Source: Lachnospiraceae bacterium
GTDB lineage: Bacteria; Bacillota; Clostridia; Lachnospirales; Lachnospiraceae
Assembly (NCBI GenBank): GCA_910574715.1
Contig: CAJTCH010000020.1
Coordinates: 1-64,000, forward strand
Direction: 5' to 3'
DNA length: 64,000 nucleotides
A program made the position numbers and the translations under genes. Numbering within the stretch: position 1 is the stretch's first letter; the number at the start of each line of letters is the position of its first letter. Below the pieces are notes generated by a model. That model saw only the letters and a list, made by a program, of their open reading frames with translations. It had not been told where the DNA came from and did not search any database. Below, in pieces: positions 52,615 through 61,446 of the stretch.

Positions 52615-54939
52615 CTATCTAAGCTTCTTCCCTAACAGTACCGTCTCCAGATCACAGGGATTCTCCCGGATCCGTCTGCCCGTCGCATTGTAAACCGCGT
52701 TGGCGATCGCTGCCGCAACCGCTTCCGTCGCCGGCTCTCCGATACTCTTCGCCCCGTAAGTTCCTGCCGGATCGCCTGACTCGAAGATCTGTACATCCAT
52801 CTCGGGCGCATCCATTGATGTAGGCAGGATATAGGAATCAAAGTTCCGGTTCTTCACCCGGCCGTTCTTAGGCGCCACATCCTCCATGATTCCGTAGCCC
52901 TGGCCCATCACGATACCGCCGTAGATCTGTCCCTTGATCAGCGCAGGATTGATGGCTCTGCCTACATCATGGCTTGCCGTCACCTTCTTAAGATCCACAT
53001 ATCCGGTCCTCATATCCACTTCGACCTCTGCGATCACACATCCGTATGCGAAGGTCGGGAACGCCTTACCCTGCCCGGTCTCGTGATCCTGCGGCAGATC
53101 TTCCGGCATAAACCACTCATAAGCCGCCATCTGCTTGCCCGTCCAGATACATGCGCCCGTCACAGACGTGAACGGAACCGTGATCTCGGGATGATCTTTC
53201 AGGAAGAACACCGCGTCCTTCAGATCTATATCTTCCTCTGTGAGCTGCTCATAGGTGAGATCCGTGCCTTCCAGAGAGAATGACCGAAGCTCCAATGAAT
53301 TCTTTATCATGACCTTCTTAAGCTTCTCCCCTGCCTTCCGCACAGACTGAGCGCCCATGACCGTCCCTCTCGACGCAACCGTCATACCGCTGTCCACGAT
53401 CGCGAAAGAATCAAGCTGCGGGAACTGGATATCCTCGTAATGAACTCCCAGCGCCTCCGCTGCGATCTGAGCATACGCCGTCTTAAGCCCCTGTCCGTTC
53501 TCCGCAAGACCGGAGGCGATGCTGACGCTGCCGTCCTCGTTGACGATCATCATACAGCCCGACGCATCCGGGGACTCTGCACCAAGCCCGCAGCCGCGGT
53601 AGCAGATTGCAAGTCCGATTCCCTTGCGGAACCTGGTATCCGGCTGCTGCTTATATTCCGCATGCTTCCTGATATAATCTGTCCGCTCTACCGTATCGTC
53701 CATCACGTCCTGGAGGATGACATACTCTACCGGAATACCCGTAGCCGTTACGGAACCGTCCTTTAAGCAGTTGATCCTTCTAAGCTCCACTTCATCCATG
53801 CCAAGCTCCTCGGCAAGCTCTTCGATCAGCTGCTCCTGTCCGAAGATCAGCGACGGAGAGCTGTACCCTCTCATGGCGCCGGAGTGGATGTTATTCGTAA
53901 ATACACCGTATGTATCCGTCTTGATATTCTCGATCTCGTAAGGGCCTGAGGAATGTACATTGGCGCGCCAGTTCATGAACTGTGTCTGATTATTATATGC
54001 GCCGCAGTTGTCTACCTGCTCTCCTTCAAACGCCACGATCCTGCCCTCTTTGGTAGCTCCGATCTTATAGCGCAGACGGAACGGATGCCGCTTGGAGCTC
54101 TCCAGGAACGAATCCTCTCTTGAAAATACGAACTTGACCGGTCTCTTCGTCTGATAGGCGAGATATGCCGCCCTTGCCGTCACAAGACCGATTCCTTCCT
54201 CCTTGCCTCCGAAGGTCCCTCCTAAGATCGCCTGTATCATACGGACCTTATTCAGCGGGATCCCAAGAATGTCAGACACATACCGTCTGGTAAAGAACGG
54301 ATTCTGCGCCGACGCCTGCACCGTCATCAGCCCGCTGTTGGGATCCATGTATGCAAGCACCGCTTCCGGCTCTATGTAAGAATGCTCGATATACTGGGTC
54401 CTGTATTCCCGCTCGAGTATCACGTCCGCCTGTTCAAAGCCTTTCTCTATATCACCCTTGCGGATGTGAAACAGAGAATCCTTGAAGATGTTCTTCTCAT
54501 ACTCCTCGTGCACCAGCGGCGCTCCCTCTTCCAATGCGTCGTCGATGGTGTACACTCCCGGGAGTTCCTCGTATTCTACTTCGATCGCTTCCAGAGCATC
54601 CTCTACCAGCGATTTGCTCTTTGCCGCCACCATTGCCACACAGTCTCCGGCATAGCGGATACGGTCTGTCAGGTACATGTACCCTGCCCAGCTCTTTGTC
54701 TTGCGAAGATCGGCGAATGTCACCACCGCCTCGACGCCTTCTATCGCCTTCGCCTTATCTGTATTGATCCTTGTCACCCTCGCACTGGAATATGGGCTTC
54801 TTAACACTCCCGCATAGAGCATCCCTTCCATATACAGATCAGCCGCATAGAGCGCTCTTCCTGATACCTTTTCCACACCGTCGATCCTTGGCTTGGATCT
54901 GCGGATCACATTATAATTCTCTTCCTTCACCTGATTCAT
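52615..54939 (-). CDS. xdhA: Xanthine dehydrogenase molybdenum subunit (first set)
   Basis: The 774-residue subunit carries the catalytic molybdenum cofactor. Marks are GRALYAADLYMEGMLYAGV near residue 28, ILGGTFGGKEEG near 245, AMRGYSSPSLIFGQ near 365 and the catalytic Glu in GTYGAKSIGEPAT near 735. With the next two genes it forms a complete three-subunit dehydrogenase that should oxidise hypoxanthine or xanthine, or run in reverse on urate in anaerobes. It begins 2 bases after the ssnA stop. Whether it belongs to the selenium-dependent group cannot be read from the sequence. Confidence 0.92.
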   Translation of the reverse strand: MNQVKEENYNVIRRSKPRIDGVEKVSGRALYAADLYMEGMLYAGVLRSPYSSARVTRINTDKAKAIEGVEAVVTFADLRKTKSWAGYMYLTDRIRYAGDCVAMVAAKSKSLVEDALEAIEVEYEELPGVYTIDDALEEGAPLVHEEYEKNIFKDSLFHIRKGDIEKGFEQADVILEREYRTQYIEHSYIEPEAVLAYMDPNSGLMTVQASAQNPFFTRRYVSDILGIPLNKVRMIQAILGGTFGGKEEGIGLVTARAAYLAYQTKRPVKFVFSREDSFLESSKRHPFRLRYKIGATKEGRIVAFEGEQVDNCGAYNNQTQFMNWRANVHSSGPYEIENIKTDTYGVFTNNIHSGAMRGYSSPSLIFGQEQLIEELAEELGMDEVELRRINCLKDGSVTATGIPVEYVILQDVMDDTVERTDYIRKHAEYKQQPDTRFRKGIGLAICYRGCGLGAESPDASGCMMIVNEDGSVSIASGLAENGQGLKTAYAQIAAEALGVHYEDIQFPQLDSFAIVDSGMTVASRGTVMGAQSVRKAGEKLKKVMIKNSLELRSFSLEGTDLTYEQLTEEDIDLKDAVFFLKDHPEITVPFTSVTGACIWTGKQMAAYEWFMPEDLPQDHETGQGKAFPTFAYGCVIAEVEVDMRTGYVDLKKVTASHDVGRAINPALIKGQIYGGIVMGQGYGIMEDVAPKNGRVKNRNFDSYILPTSMDAPEMDVQIFESGDPAGTYGAKSIGEPATEAVAAAIANAVYNATGRRIRENPCDLETVLLGKKLR

Positions 54940-54941
54940 GA

Positions 54942-56264
54942 CTATTTCCTTTCATTCACCTGCCAAAATTGCCGGGTCACTTCCCTCAGTTTTTCTTTTG
55001 CCGCAGCCGCGTCGACCGTCAGCATCCTACCGTCTTTCTTAAGCTGCCTTCCGCCGACGAATACATTCTTCACATTCTGCGGATTGGTAAATAACACCAA
55101 CTGGTCGTACACATTCTTCTCATTTACCGGAGTCGGCTGTTCCAGACTAACGGTGATCACATCCGCAAGATTGCCTTCCTTCAATACTCCCGCGTCTGTA
55201 AGGCCGATCGCCTGCGCACCCATGGACGTCGCCATCTCGTACACTGTCTTCGCCGGCATCACCTGGGGATCCTGCTGGTTCGCCTTATGCATCAGGAACG
55301 CGCCCCGCATGACTTCAAAGAAGTTGTTAACGTAACCGTCCGTGCCAAGCCCTACCGTCATTCCTCTGTCAAGCATCTTCGTTACCGGGGCGAACCCTCC
55401 GCCCACCTCGCAGTTGGACAGCGGCATGGACACCGCCTTCACCTTGTGCTTTGACAGGATATCGAGTTCTGTGTCCGTTGCCTGGACTATCTGGGAGGCG
55501 AGAACCTGTTCATCCAGATATCCGAGTTCCTCATAGATCTCAACCGGCGTCTTGCCGTATTCTTTCCGGCACCACTCCGGTTCGAATACGCTCTCGCTTA
55601 AGTGCATATGGATCATACAGTGGTTCTCCTGCGATAATTCCTTCGCCTGCTTTACAAATTCCTTGGAGCAGGTAAACAGAGTATGTATACTGTTGATTCC
55701 CTGTACCAGTCCGCCCTCCCGGTTATACTTCTTCACAAATTCTATATTCTCACGCAAGCCTTCCTGTCCGTTTTCTTTGCTTTTTCTCTCACATGCCTCA
55801 AAGGATAAGCGCCCCCGAAGCCCGGCTTCTTCCACGACCTTCTTCTCTACCTCCAACGCTCCCGGGATCGCATTGGGTCCTTCCAGGATATCCACAAATG
55901 AAGTCACGCCGCTGTCGATCATTTCCGCACACGCCCACCTGGACGTCGCTTCCACTAACTCGTGGTTCAGCCGGTCCTCTACATAAGGCCACCAGAAATC
56001 ATCCAGGAAGCTTTCAAACTCTGTCACCATCGCTTCCGCCGTGATCCCGTGGGACAGGAAGCCGTACATGTGGTTGTGTCCGTTGACGAAGCCCGGCAGG
56101 ATCATCTCATCCGGTACTTCTATAAGTTTGTCTGCTTCATTTACCAGAAGCTTGTCGTTGGGGGCGATCTGTACGATCCTGTCCTCCTCCATTCTCAATC
56201 CGTAATCTTTTTTAAGGCCGTTTTCCGTCATTAAAAAAGCACCCTTAATTACTGTTGCAGACAT
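54942..56264 (-). CDS. ssnA: SsnA-type amidohydrolase
   Basis: The 440-residue protein is a metal-dependent amidohydrolase of the SsnA/ATZ-TRZ group. Motifs are PGFVNGHNHMYGFLSHG near residue 60, MIHMHLSESVFE near 215, VSMPLSNCEVGGG near 265 and VGLGTDGYVNNFFE near 300. SsnA is known from purine-degrading clusters of anaerobic bacteria and enterobacteria and is thought to act on a purine or ring-opened product. It is the first gene of the xdh operon and follows a leader with two copies of a terminator-like RNA element. Confidence 0.88.
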   Translation of the reverse strand: MSATVIKGAFLMTENGLKKDYGLRMEEDRIVQIAPNDKLLVNEADKLIEVPDEMILPGFVNGHNHMYGFLSHGITAEAMVTEFESFLDDFWWPYVEDRLNHELVEATSRWACAEMIDSGVTSFVDILEGPNAIPGALEVEKKVVEEAGLRGRLSFEACERKSKENGQEGLRENIEFVKKYNREGGLVQGINSIHTLFTCSKEFVKQAKELSQENHCMIHMHLSESVFEPEWCRKEYGKTPVEIYEELGYLDEQVLASQIVQATDTELDILSKHKVKAVSMPLSNCEVGGGFAPVTKMLDRGMTVGLGTDGYVNNFFEVMRGAFLMHKANQQDPQVMPAKTVYEMATSMGAQAIGLTDAGVLKEGNLADVITVSLEQPTPVNEKNVYDQLVLFTNPQNVKNVFVGGRQLKKDGRMLTVDAAAAKEKLREVTRQFWQVNERK

Positions 56265-56314
56265 CTTCTTTCTCCTTTCTTAACAAATAGATCTTTCTGT
56301 TAGCTTTTTCTTTG

Positions 56315-56361
56315 AAAAAAAAAGAGCCCAGCAACCTTTGTGAAAGGTTGCCAAACTCTTC
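56315..56361 (-). promoter_or_regulatory. Leader RNA element B of the ssnA operon (terminator-like)
   Basis: Read on the minus strand: AAGAG, bulge GTTTG-like, inner stem GCAACCTTT/AAAGGTTGC with loop CAC, then CTCTT and nine T. It has the form of an intrinsic terminator but keeps the bulge and inner stem words shared with element A and with the ygeX leader. Confidence 0.75.
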
Positions 56362-56410
56362 TTCGAGTGCCTGACTTTATAGCTCTGACTTTTCTTGTCA
56401 GAAATTGATG

Positions 56411-56459
56411 AAAAAAAGAGAAGCCTTCCGGCCTTTGTGAAAGGTCGGCAAACTTCTCT
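56411..56459 (-). promoter_or_regulatory. Leader RNA element A of the ssnA operon (terminator-like)
   Basis: Read on the minus strand: outer stem AGAGAAG/CTTCTCT, a TTTG bulge, inner stem CCG-A-CCTTT/AAAGG-C-CGG with an A.C mismatch in the middle, then seven T. It is a separate tandem copy of element B, about 50 bases upstream of it. Confidence 0.75.
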
Positions 56460-56489
56460 GTGAGTTCGTTCTTTATTAACTTTTTCTAT

Positions 56490-56518
56490 ATATTATATCA
56501 TTGTTTTATATTTGTCAA
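56490..56518 (-). promoter_or_regulatory. Promoter of the ssnA-xdh operon
   Basis: On the minus strand TTGACA (56518-56513) is followed by TATAAT at a spacing of 15 or TAATAT at 17. The start near 56484 would give a leader of about 220 bases that contains both terminator-like elements. Confidence 0.75.
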
Positions 56519-56639
56519 TATATTTTTGTAAAATTTTTATAATATTATCTTTTACTTTATAACTTCTCAGGAAATATTGCCGAAAATATCCGACGGGCAA
56601 TTGGCACATCCGCTGTATCTGCGCTTCCTGCAATCCCTC

Positions 56640-57902
56640 CTAATGTTCAGAGAATATGGCAGGATACTTGACACGATTCTTATTCCGGCACTCATATAGC
56701 ACATCATCCGCCATCTCAAGGATATCTGCCACCGTCATCTTATTCTCCTTGCCCTTAACCTCCAGGACGCCATAGCTGAAGCTGCACTGATATTTCGCGT
56801 AGACCTCCTCCTGGAATTCCCTCATGATCTCGGCAAGCTTACGGTTAATCAGCTCAGCCATATTACCGGAAAGAATCACGCAGAATTCATCTCCGTCAAT
56901 TCGTGTAAATGTATCGCCGCCTCGGAAATTCTTCTTGACGATCTCCACGAACTTCTGGATATATTCATCTCCCACATCATGGCCGAACGTCTCATTCACA
57001 TATTCCAACCCGTCTAACTGCAGATAGCAGAGCGTCGCCTCCAACTCGTCACGCAGAACGATCCCCATATATTCTTCAAAGAACAGACGGTTCTTTGTCC
57101 CCGTCAGCGGATCATGGTAAGCCTTGCTGGTCATATTACGGGCGTTGCGCTTCTCATCCGTGATATCTACCACGACATGCACGTAGGAAGACCGTTCCTT
57201 CCACTCCATCTGGAAAGACGTCACACGGTAAAATGTATCCGCTTCACCTTCCATCTCCCACACCTGATACTGCTCATGGCTTCTCCAATTCAGAAGCTCC
57301 GACTGGAAAGAAAGACGCCTCTTGCAGGTCTGACAGAAGGTATCTTCTATGACTCCCACCTGCTTTTTCTTATTGCAGTATATGATCTCGCTGGTATCTC
57401 TGTCCACAACAAGCAGCCATTCCTTGCGTTTGCTCAGCATCTCCACCAGGAGTTCGTTGTAACCCTCGATCATCTCCGCCCGGCGCTCCGCCTTCTCCGC
57501 CGCTTCCTTAAGCTGTTCCTCCCGATCCTTAAGCTGCCTCGTCATCTCGTTAAACGCATCGGAGAATTCTCCCAGGAAAGCTACGTGCTGAGAATAATCT
57601 CCCTTCGTGACCTGCTGCGCCTGCCATGTGAGATGATTCAGATTCGCATGTAGGTTCTTAAGATTCTCACACAGGAAATTATATTCCTTCGGAAATTCTA
57701 CCGACAGATTCCCTTTTGAAAGTTCCGCAGAATATGTGACCAACTCATTTACTGCATTCTGCATGTACTGCAGTCCGCGTCCCAGATCCCGGTAAGGTTC
57801 GCTGAGTTCACCGACTTCAAGCTGTTCTATCCACGAATCGTATAATATCCCTCTCAAATATTCAAACAAAAGCTCACAATTCTTATTCGCATCTGTTCCC
57901 AT
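56640..57902 (-). CDS. GGDEF-domain protein (putative diguanylate cyclase)
   Basis: The 420-residue protein has an N-terminal helical part with a HAMP-like segment (NHLTWQAQQVTKGDYSQ near residue 95), a coiled coil (EEQLKEAAEKAERRAEMIE), a PAS-like sensor with CxxC (FCQTCKRRL near 190), and a C-terminal GGDEF domain. The signature reads RIDGDEFCVIL, so the first Gly is Asp; activity is possible but not certain. No transmembrane segment is seen. It follows the V4R-domain gene by 12 bases, which suggests that a small-molecule sensor controls cyclic-di-GMP. Confidence 0.85.
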   Translation of the reverse strand: MGTDANKNCELLFEYLRGILYDSWIEQLEVGELSEPYRDLGRGLQYMQNAVNELVTYSAELSKGNLSVEFPKEYNFLCENLKNLHANLNHLTWQAQQVTKGDYSQHVAFLGEFSDAFNEMTRQLKDREEQLKEAAEKAERRAEMIEGYNELLVEMLSKRKEWLLVVDRDTSEIIYCNKKKQVGVIEDTFCQTCKRRLSFQSELLNWRSHEQYQVWEMEGEADTFYRVTSFQMEWKERSSYVHVVVDITDEKRNARNMTSKAYHDPLTGTKNRLFFEEYMGIVLRDELEATLCYLQLDGLEYVNETFGHDVGDEYIQKFVEIVKKNFRGGDTFTRIDGDEFCVILSGNMAELINRKLAEIMREFQEEVYAKYQCSFSYGVLEVKGKENKMTVADILEMADDVLYECRNKNRVKYPAIFSEH

Positions 57903-57914
57903 TCCACATCCTCC

Positions 57915-58454
57915 TTATTCCTCTATATCCGCCCGGAACCGGCATACCCTGTCTCCGGTCGCCCAACAATTCACCTCCGTCGCATTATAAACTCTACCTG
58001 TATACGAAGTAAGAATTCCTGCCAAAAAGCCCTCGTCATAGTTGCATACTGTTTCCCCAAGAAGAGGCAGTCCGGAACAATCGGCATCCTCGGATACCGT
58101 AAGTACCATCTTACCCGTCTCTTCATCAAACTTCTCAATCCGGAGGACCCCCATCTTAAATTCTTCCAGACGCTTCTGAAGCTGTGACGTAAATTCTGAC
58201 AGTTCCAGAGATGAATCCAGATACTTTTCTGCAAAATACGTTCCGGCACGGAACCCGGCGCTCCGAAATATATCTATCTGCTCTTCCTTTCCAAACCTCG
58301 CACTCAATTCTTCGCGGAGAGAATACTCCAAGAGCCTGTATACCGCAACCGGAAGCTCCGTCCCCAAATTCTCTCTGCCGTTTTCCTGCGCCTTCATGTA
58401 ATCTGCAAGAGAAAGTTCCTTTCTGTTCTTCAAAAAAATGTTGTCTTCCATCAT
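57915..58454 (-). CDS. V4R (4-vinyl reductase) domain sensor protein
   Basis: The 179-residue protein ends in a V4R domain with DCSGLPLLGETVCNYDEGFL and EVNCWATGDRVCRFRA. V4R domains bind small hydrophobic ligands or metals, and the conserved Cys here could hold a metal. The ATG at 58454 or the next one at 58451 has GGGAAG before it and is preferred over the open frame to 58490. The gene is directly upstream of a GGDEF gene and probably acts as its sensor partner. Confidence 0.75.
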   Translation of the reverse strand: MMEDNIFLKNRKELSLADYMKAQENGRENLGTELPVAVYRLLEYSLREELSARFGKEEQIDIFRSAGFRAGTYFAEKYLDSSLELSEFTSQLQKRLEEFKMGVLRIEKFDEETGKMVLTVSEDADCSGLPLLGETVCNYDEGFLAGILTSYTGRVYNATEVNCWATGDRVCRFRADIEE

Positions 58455-58533
58455 GCTTCCCTTTCTTAGTAAATATAGTCTACCGATCATATTATAATAT
58501 ATTACGTTTGCTTTGCCAATAATAAAAAACCCA

Positions 58534-59874
58534 TTACAAATCCAGCGCGGAAGGATTCAGCAGGAATTCATAGAGTCCCAGATGAAGGATCCCATCTTCG
58601 TCAATCCACGGCTTCATCCCACTCTTCACGACAATAATCTTTCGGAAGAAATCTTTGACTCCCAAAAGCGGCCGAAGCTCCGTCTTTTCCTTCTGTGCGT
58701 CACTTGTGGTCAATGCAGATTGGATGTAATATTTTTTGGCTCCTTTATTGATGACAAAATCAATTTCACAGCTAACCTTCTTCCTTTTTCCTGCCGCATC
58801 CGTCTCAAAAATCTCAACAACACCTACATCAACCGAATATCCTCTGCCAATCAGTTCATTGTACATGATATTCTCCATAATGTGCGTCTCCTCCTGCTGT
58901 CTCATATTCAGCCGAACATTCCTGAGTCCTATATCACTGCAATAATACTTTGATGGATAAGAAAAATACTTCTTCCCCTTTATATCATACCGTTTTGCCT
59001 GACGGAACAAAAAGGCCTCGGACAGATATGTCAGATAGCTGGCAATCGTACCGCTATCCACTTTGATTCCTTTTACCGTCTGTAACGTATTCGCAATTTT
59101 TCTGGCATTCGTCAGAGACCCTACAGATGAACACAGATCATCTGTCAACTCACTCAAAACTTCTGGAAGGCCAATCTGATACCGTTCAATGATGTCTTTA
59201 AAATATACTTCCTCGAAAAGGGAGAACAGATATTTGAATTTATCTTCCTCTGTCTTCCTGAACAGCACCAGAGGCATGCCGCCATACAAAGCATATTCCT
59301 CATAAGCCTCAGCTCTGTCTCCGCCTACATAGTCAAAATACTCTTTGAAAGAAAGCGGGTGGACTTCAACAGAATCGCCGCGGCCTCGAAAAGCAGTCAT
59401 CACATCTTTGGATAGCATTTTAGAATTGCTTCCAGTTACATATATATCTACATTGCGAAGCCGCAGCAATCCATTCAGAACATTGTAAAGACGGATACTT
59501 TCCGGATCCTTAAGCTCCTCTCGAGAAATCGCATACTGCACTTCGTCGATAAAGATATAAAATATGCCTTCCTGTCCTGTAATCTGAGAGCGGATGTATT
59601 CGGATAATTTCGCCGGGTCACGATAAGTTATATTCAGATCATCATCCAGAGCAATAGTTATGATATGGTCTCTTGGAATCCCATCTCCCAACAGGTAATC
59701 GTAGAACAGGTTAAACAGCAGAAAACTCTTACCGCATCGACGAATACCCGTAATAACTTTAATTAGCCCATTCTCTCTCCGGTTAATAAGCTGCTCCAGA
59801 TAACTGTCCCTCTTAATACAGTCACCAGATCTCCCATAACTGCCATATGGTTTAAATGCAGAATTATTTCCCAT
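58534..59874 (-). CDS. AAA_14/DUF4143-type ATPase
   Basis: The 446-residue protein has Walker A GIRRCGKSFLLF near residue 45, Walker B FYIFIDEVQYA near 110, the sensor TGSNSKML near 150 and a C-terminal DUF4143 part ending with a PD-(D/E)xK-like CEIDFVINKG and QSALTTSDAQKEKTEL. Such ATPases are common in gut anaerobes, often in many copies, and their role is unknown. GGAGG precedes the ATG at 59874. The gene stands alone between the V4R/GGDEF pair and ygeX. Confidence 0.85.
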   Translation of the reverse strand: MGNNSAFKPYGSYGRSGDCIKRDSYLEQLINRRENGLIKVITGIRRCGKSFLLFNLFYDYLLGDGIPRDHIITIALDDDLNITYRDPAKLSEYIRSQITGQEGIFYIFIDEVQYAISREELKDPESIRLYNVLNGLLRLRNVDIYVTGSNSKMLSKDVMTAFRGRGDSVEVHPLSFKEYFDYVGGDRAEAYEEYALYGGMPLVLFRKTEEDKFKYLFSLFEEVYFKDIIERYQIGLPEVLSELTDDLCSSVGSLTNARKIANTLQTVKGIKVDSGTIASYLTYLSEAFLFRQAKRYDIKGKKYFSYPSKYYCSDIGLRNVRLNMRQQEETHIMENIMYNELIGRGYSVDVGVVEIFETDAAGKRKKVSCEIDFVINKGAKKYYIQSALTTSDAQKEKTELRPLLGVKDFFRKIIVVKSGMKPWIDEDGILHLGLYEFLLNPSALDL

Positions 59875-60014
59875 ATTCACCCTCCTCGCTATTCATTCAG
59901 AAATACGATGCATTTCACCCAAGTTCTGAATCTATTATACCCAACTTTAATCTAAATATCAATTCTATTCAAAACTTTCTTGTTTTGCACCATACTTTGG
60001 AATGAAAATAACTA

Positions 60015-60043
60015 TTGACAAAAAAAAGATTCTTGTGTACATT
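60015..60043 (+). promoter_or_regulatory. Promoter of ygeX
   Basis: TTGACA and TACATT are spaced by 17 bases. The start would fall near 60050, just before the leader RNA element. Confidence 0.7.
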
Positions 60044-60052
60044 AATAATAGC

Positions 60053-60104
60053 ATAAGAGAGTTTGTCGACCTTTTTTGAAAAGGCCGATAAGCTCTTATT
60101 TTTT
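60053..60104 (+). promoter_or_regulatory. Leader RNA element of ygeX (terminator-like)
   Basis: Outer stem ATAAGAG/CTCTTAT, a GTTTG bulge, inner stem TCG-A-CCTTTT/AAAAGG-C-CGA with the same central A.C mismatch as element A of the ssnA leader, then six T. It lies 57 bases before the ygeX ATG, so read-through is needed for expression. Confidence 0.75.
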
Positions 60105-60160
60105 ACACTGAATATCGTATATATTCTATCCCGGCAGGATACAAAAGAAAGGAGAACAAC

Positions 60161-61369
60161 ATGAATCAAATCAAATGGATCAAAAATTCACTTCCGAAAA
60201 CAGAGGATCAGAACCTCAAATATCTGTCTCCCAAGGAATCTAAAAAGGTCCGTGCTTTTCACGAGAGCTTCCCGCAGTACACCAAGACACCTCTTGTGAA
60301 GCTGGATCAAATGGCTAAACATCTGGGACTTGGGAACATATTCATCAAGGACGAATCTTACCGCTTCGACCTGAATGCATTCAAGGTATTAGGAGGCTCT
60401 TACGCGATCGCCAAATATATCGCACAGAAATTAGGCCGCGATGTCAGCGAAGTTCCTTACTCCGTTCTGACCTCCGAGAAACTCAGAGAGGAATTCGGAC
60501 AGGCAACCTTCTTCACTGCCACCGACGGCAATCACGGCCGCGGGGTTGCATGGGCTGCAAACAAATTAAACCAGAAATGTGTCATCTACATGCCGATTGG
60601 AACCACCCAGACCCGCTTGAACCACATATTGAATGAGAATGCCAAGGCAACCATCGAGAATCTGAACTACGACGACTGTGTCCGTAAGGCTGCCGCCGAA
60701 GCAGATGAAACTCCAAACGGAGTGATCATCCAGGATACTGCCTGGGAAGGCTATGAGGAGATTCCGACCTGGATCATGCAGGGATACGGGACCATGGCTT
60801 ATGAGGCAGACGAACAGTTGGGCGAATACGGCTGCGACCGCCCGACACATATCTTCATCCAGGCAGGCGTGGGATCTCTCGCCGGAGCCGTACAGGGATA
60901 TTTTGCAAACCGATATGCCGGTAACGAGCCTACGGTCGTTATCGTAGAAGCTGACGTTGCCGCATGCCTCTATAAGAGCGCGGTTGCATGCGACGGTAAA
61001 CCGCATATTGTGGACGGTGATATGCTGACACTGATGAATGGTCTGGCATGCGGAGAACCAAGTACCATTTCCTGGGATATCCTGCGCAACCACGTAGATA
61101 CCTTCGTCTCCTGCCCTGACTGGGTAACAGCAAAGGGAATGCGTCTTCTGGCCGCTCCGATAAAGGGCGATACTCCGGTGACTGCCGGCGAATCCGGCGC
61201 GGTGACCATGGGACTGCTCTATAATCTGATGAAGAATGAAGAGTATAAGGAACTGCGCGACCAGTTGAAGCTTAACGAAAATTCCAAGGTATTATTATTC
61301 TCCACAGAAGGAGATACCGATCCGGGCAGATATAAATCTATCGTGTGGGATGGGAAGGATTCTCTATAA
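60161..61369 (+). CDS. ygeX: Diaminopropionate ammonia-lyase
   Basis: The 402-residue PLP enzyme splits 2,3-diaminopropionate to pyruvate and ammonia. The Schiff-base Lys is in FDLNAFKVLGGSYA near residue 75, the substrate loop is FTATDGNHGRGVAW-like (TDGNHGRG near 120), and the phosphate loop is in IQAGVGSLAGAVQG near 235. AAAGGAG precedes the ATG. In anaerobic purine degradation the enzyme acts on the product of ygeY-type hydrolysis. It is divergent from the large minus-strand cluster but carries the same leader RNA element, which ties it to the ssnA operon. Confidence 0.92.
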   Translation: MNQIKWIKNSLPKTEDQNLKYLSPKESKKVRAFHESFPQYTKTPLVKLDQMAKHLGLGNIFIKDESYRFDLNAFKVLGGSYAIAKYIAQKLGRDVSEVPYSVLTSEKLREEFGQATFFTATDGNHGRGVAWAANKLNQKCVIYMPIGTTQTRLNHILNENAKATIENLNYDDCVRKAAAEADETPNGVIIQDTAWEGYEEIPTWIMQGYGTMAYEADEQLGEYGCDRPTHIFIQAGVGSLAGAVQGYFANRYAGNEPTVVIVEADVAACLYKSAVACDGKPHIVDGDMLTLMNGLACGEPSTISWDILRNHVDTFVSCPDWVTAKGMRLLAAPIKGDTPVTAGESGAVTMGLLYNLMKNEEYKELRDQLKLNENSKVLLFSTEGDTDPGRYKSIVWDGKDSL

Positions 61370-61393
61370 TCTGAGCCAAATACCTCGTAAAAA

Positions 61394-61434
61394 AATAATA
61401 GACTCATAAGTTACCTACTCATGAGTCTATTATT
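61394..61434. terminator. Hairpin between the convergent ygeX and yitT genes
   Basis: Arms AATAATAGACTCAT and ATGAGTCTATTATT form a perfect 14-bp stem with a 13-base loop. It is symmetric, placed between two convergent genes, and could serve both. The T run is short on the plus strand; the minus strand has TTTTTTTACG. Confidence 0.8.
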
Positions 61435-61446
61435 ATGCTTTAAACG

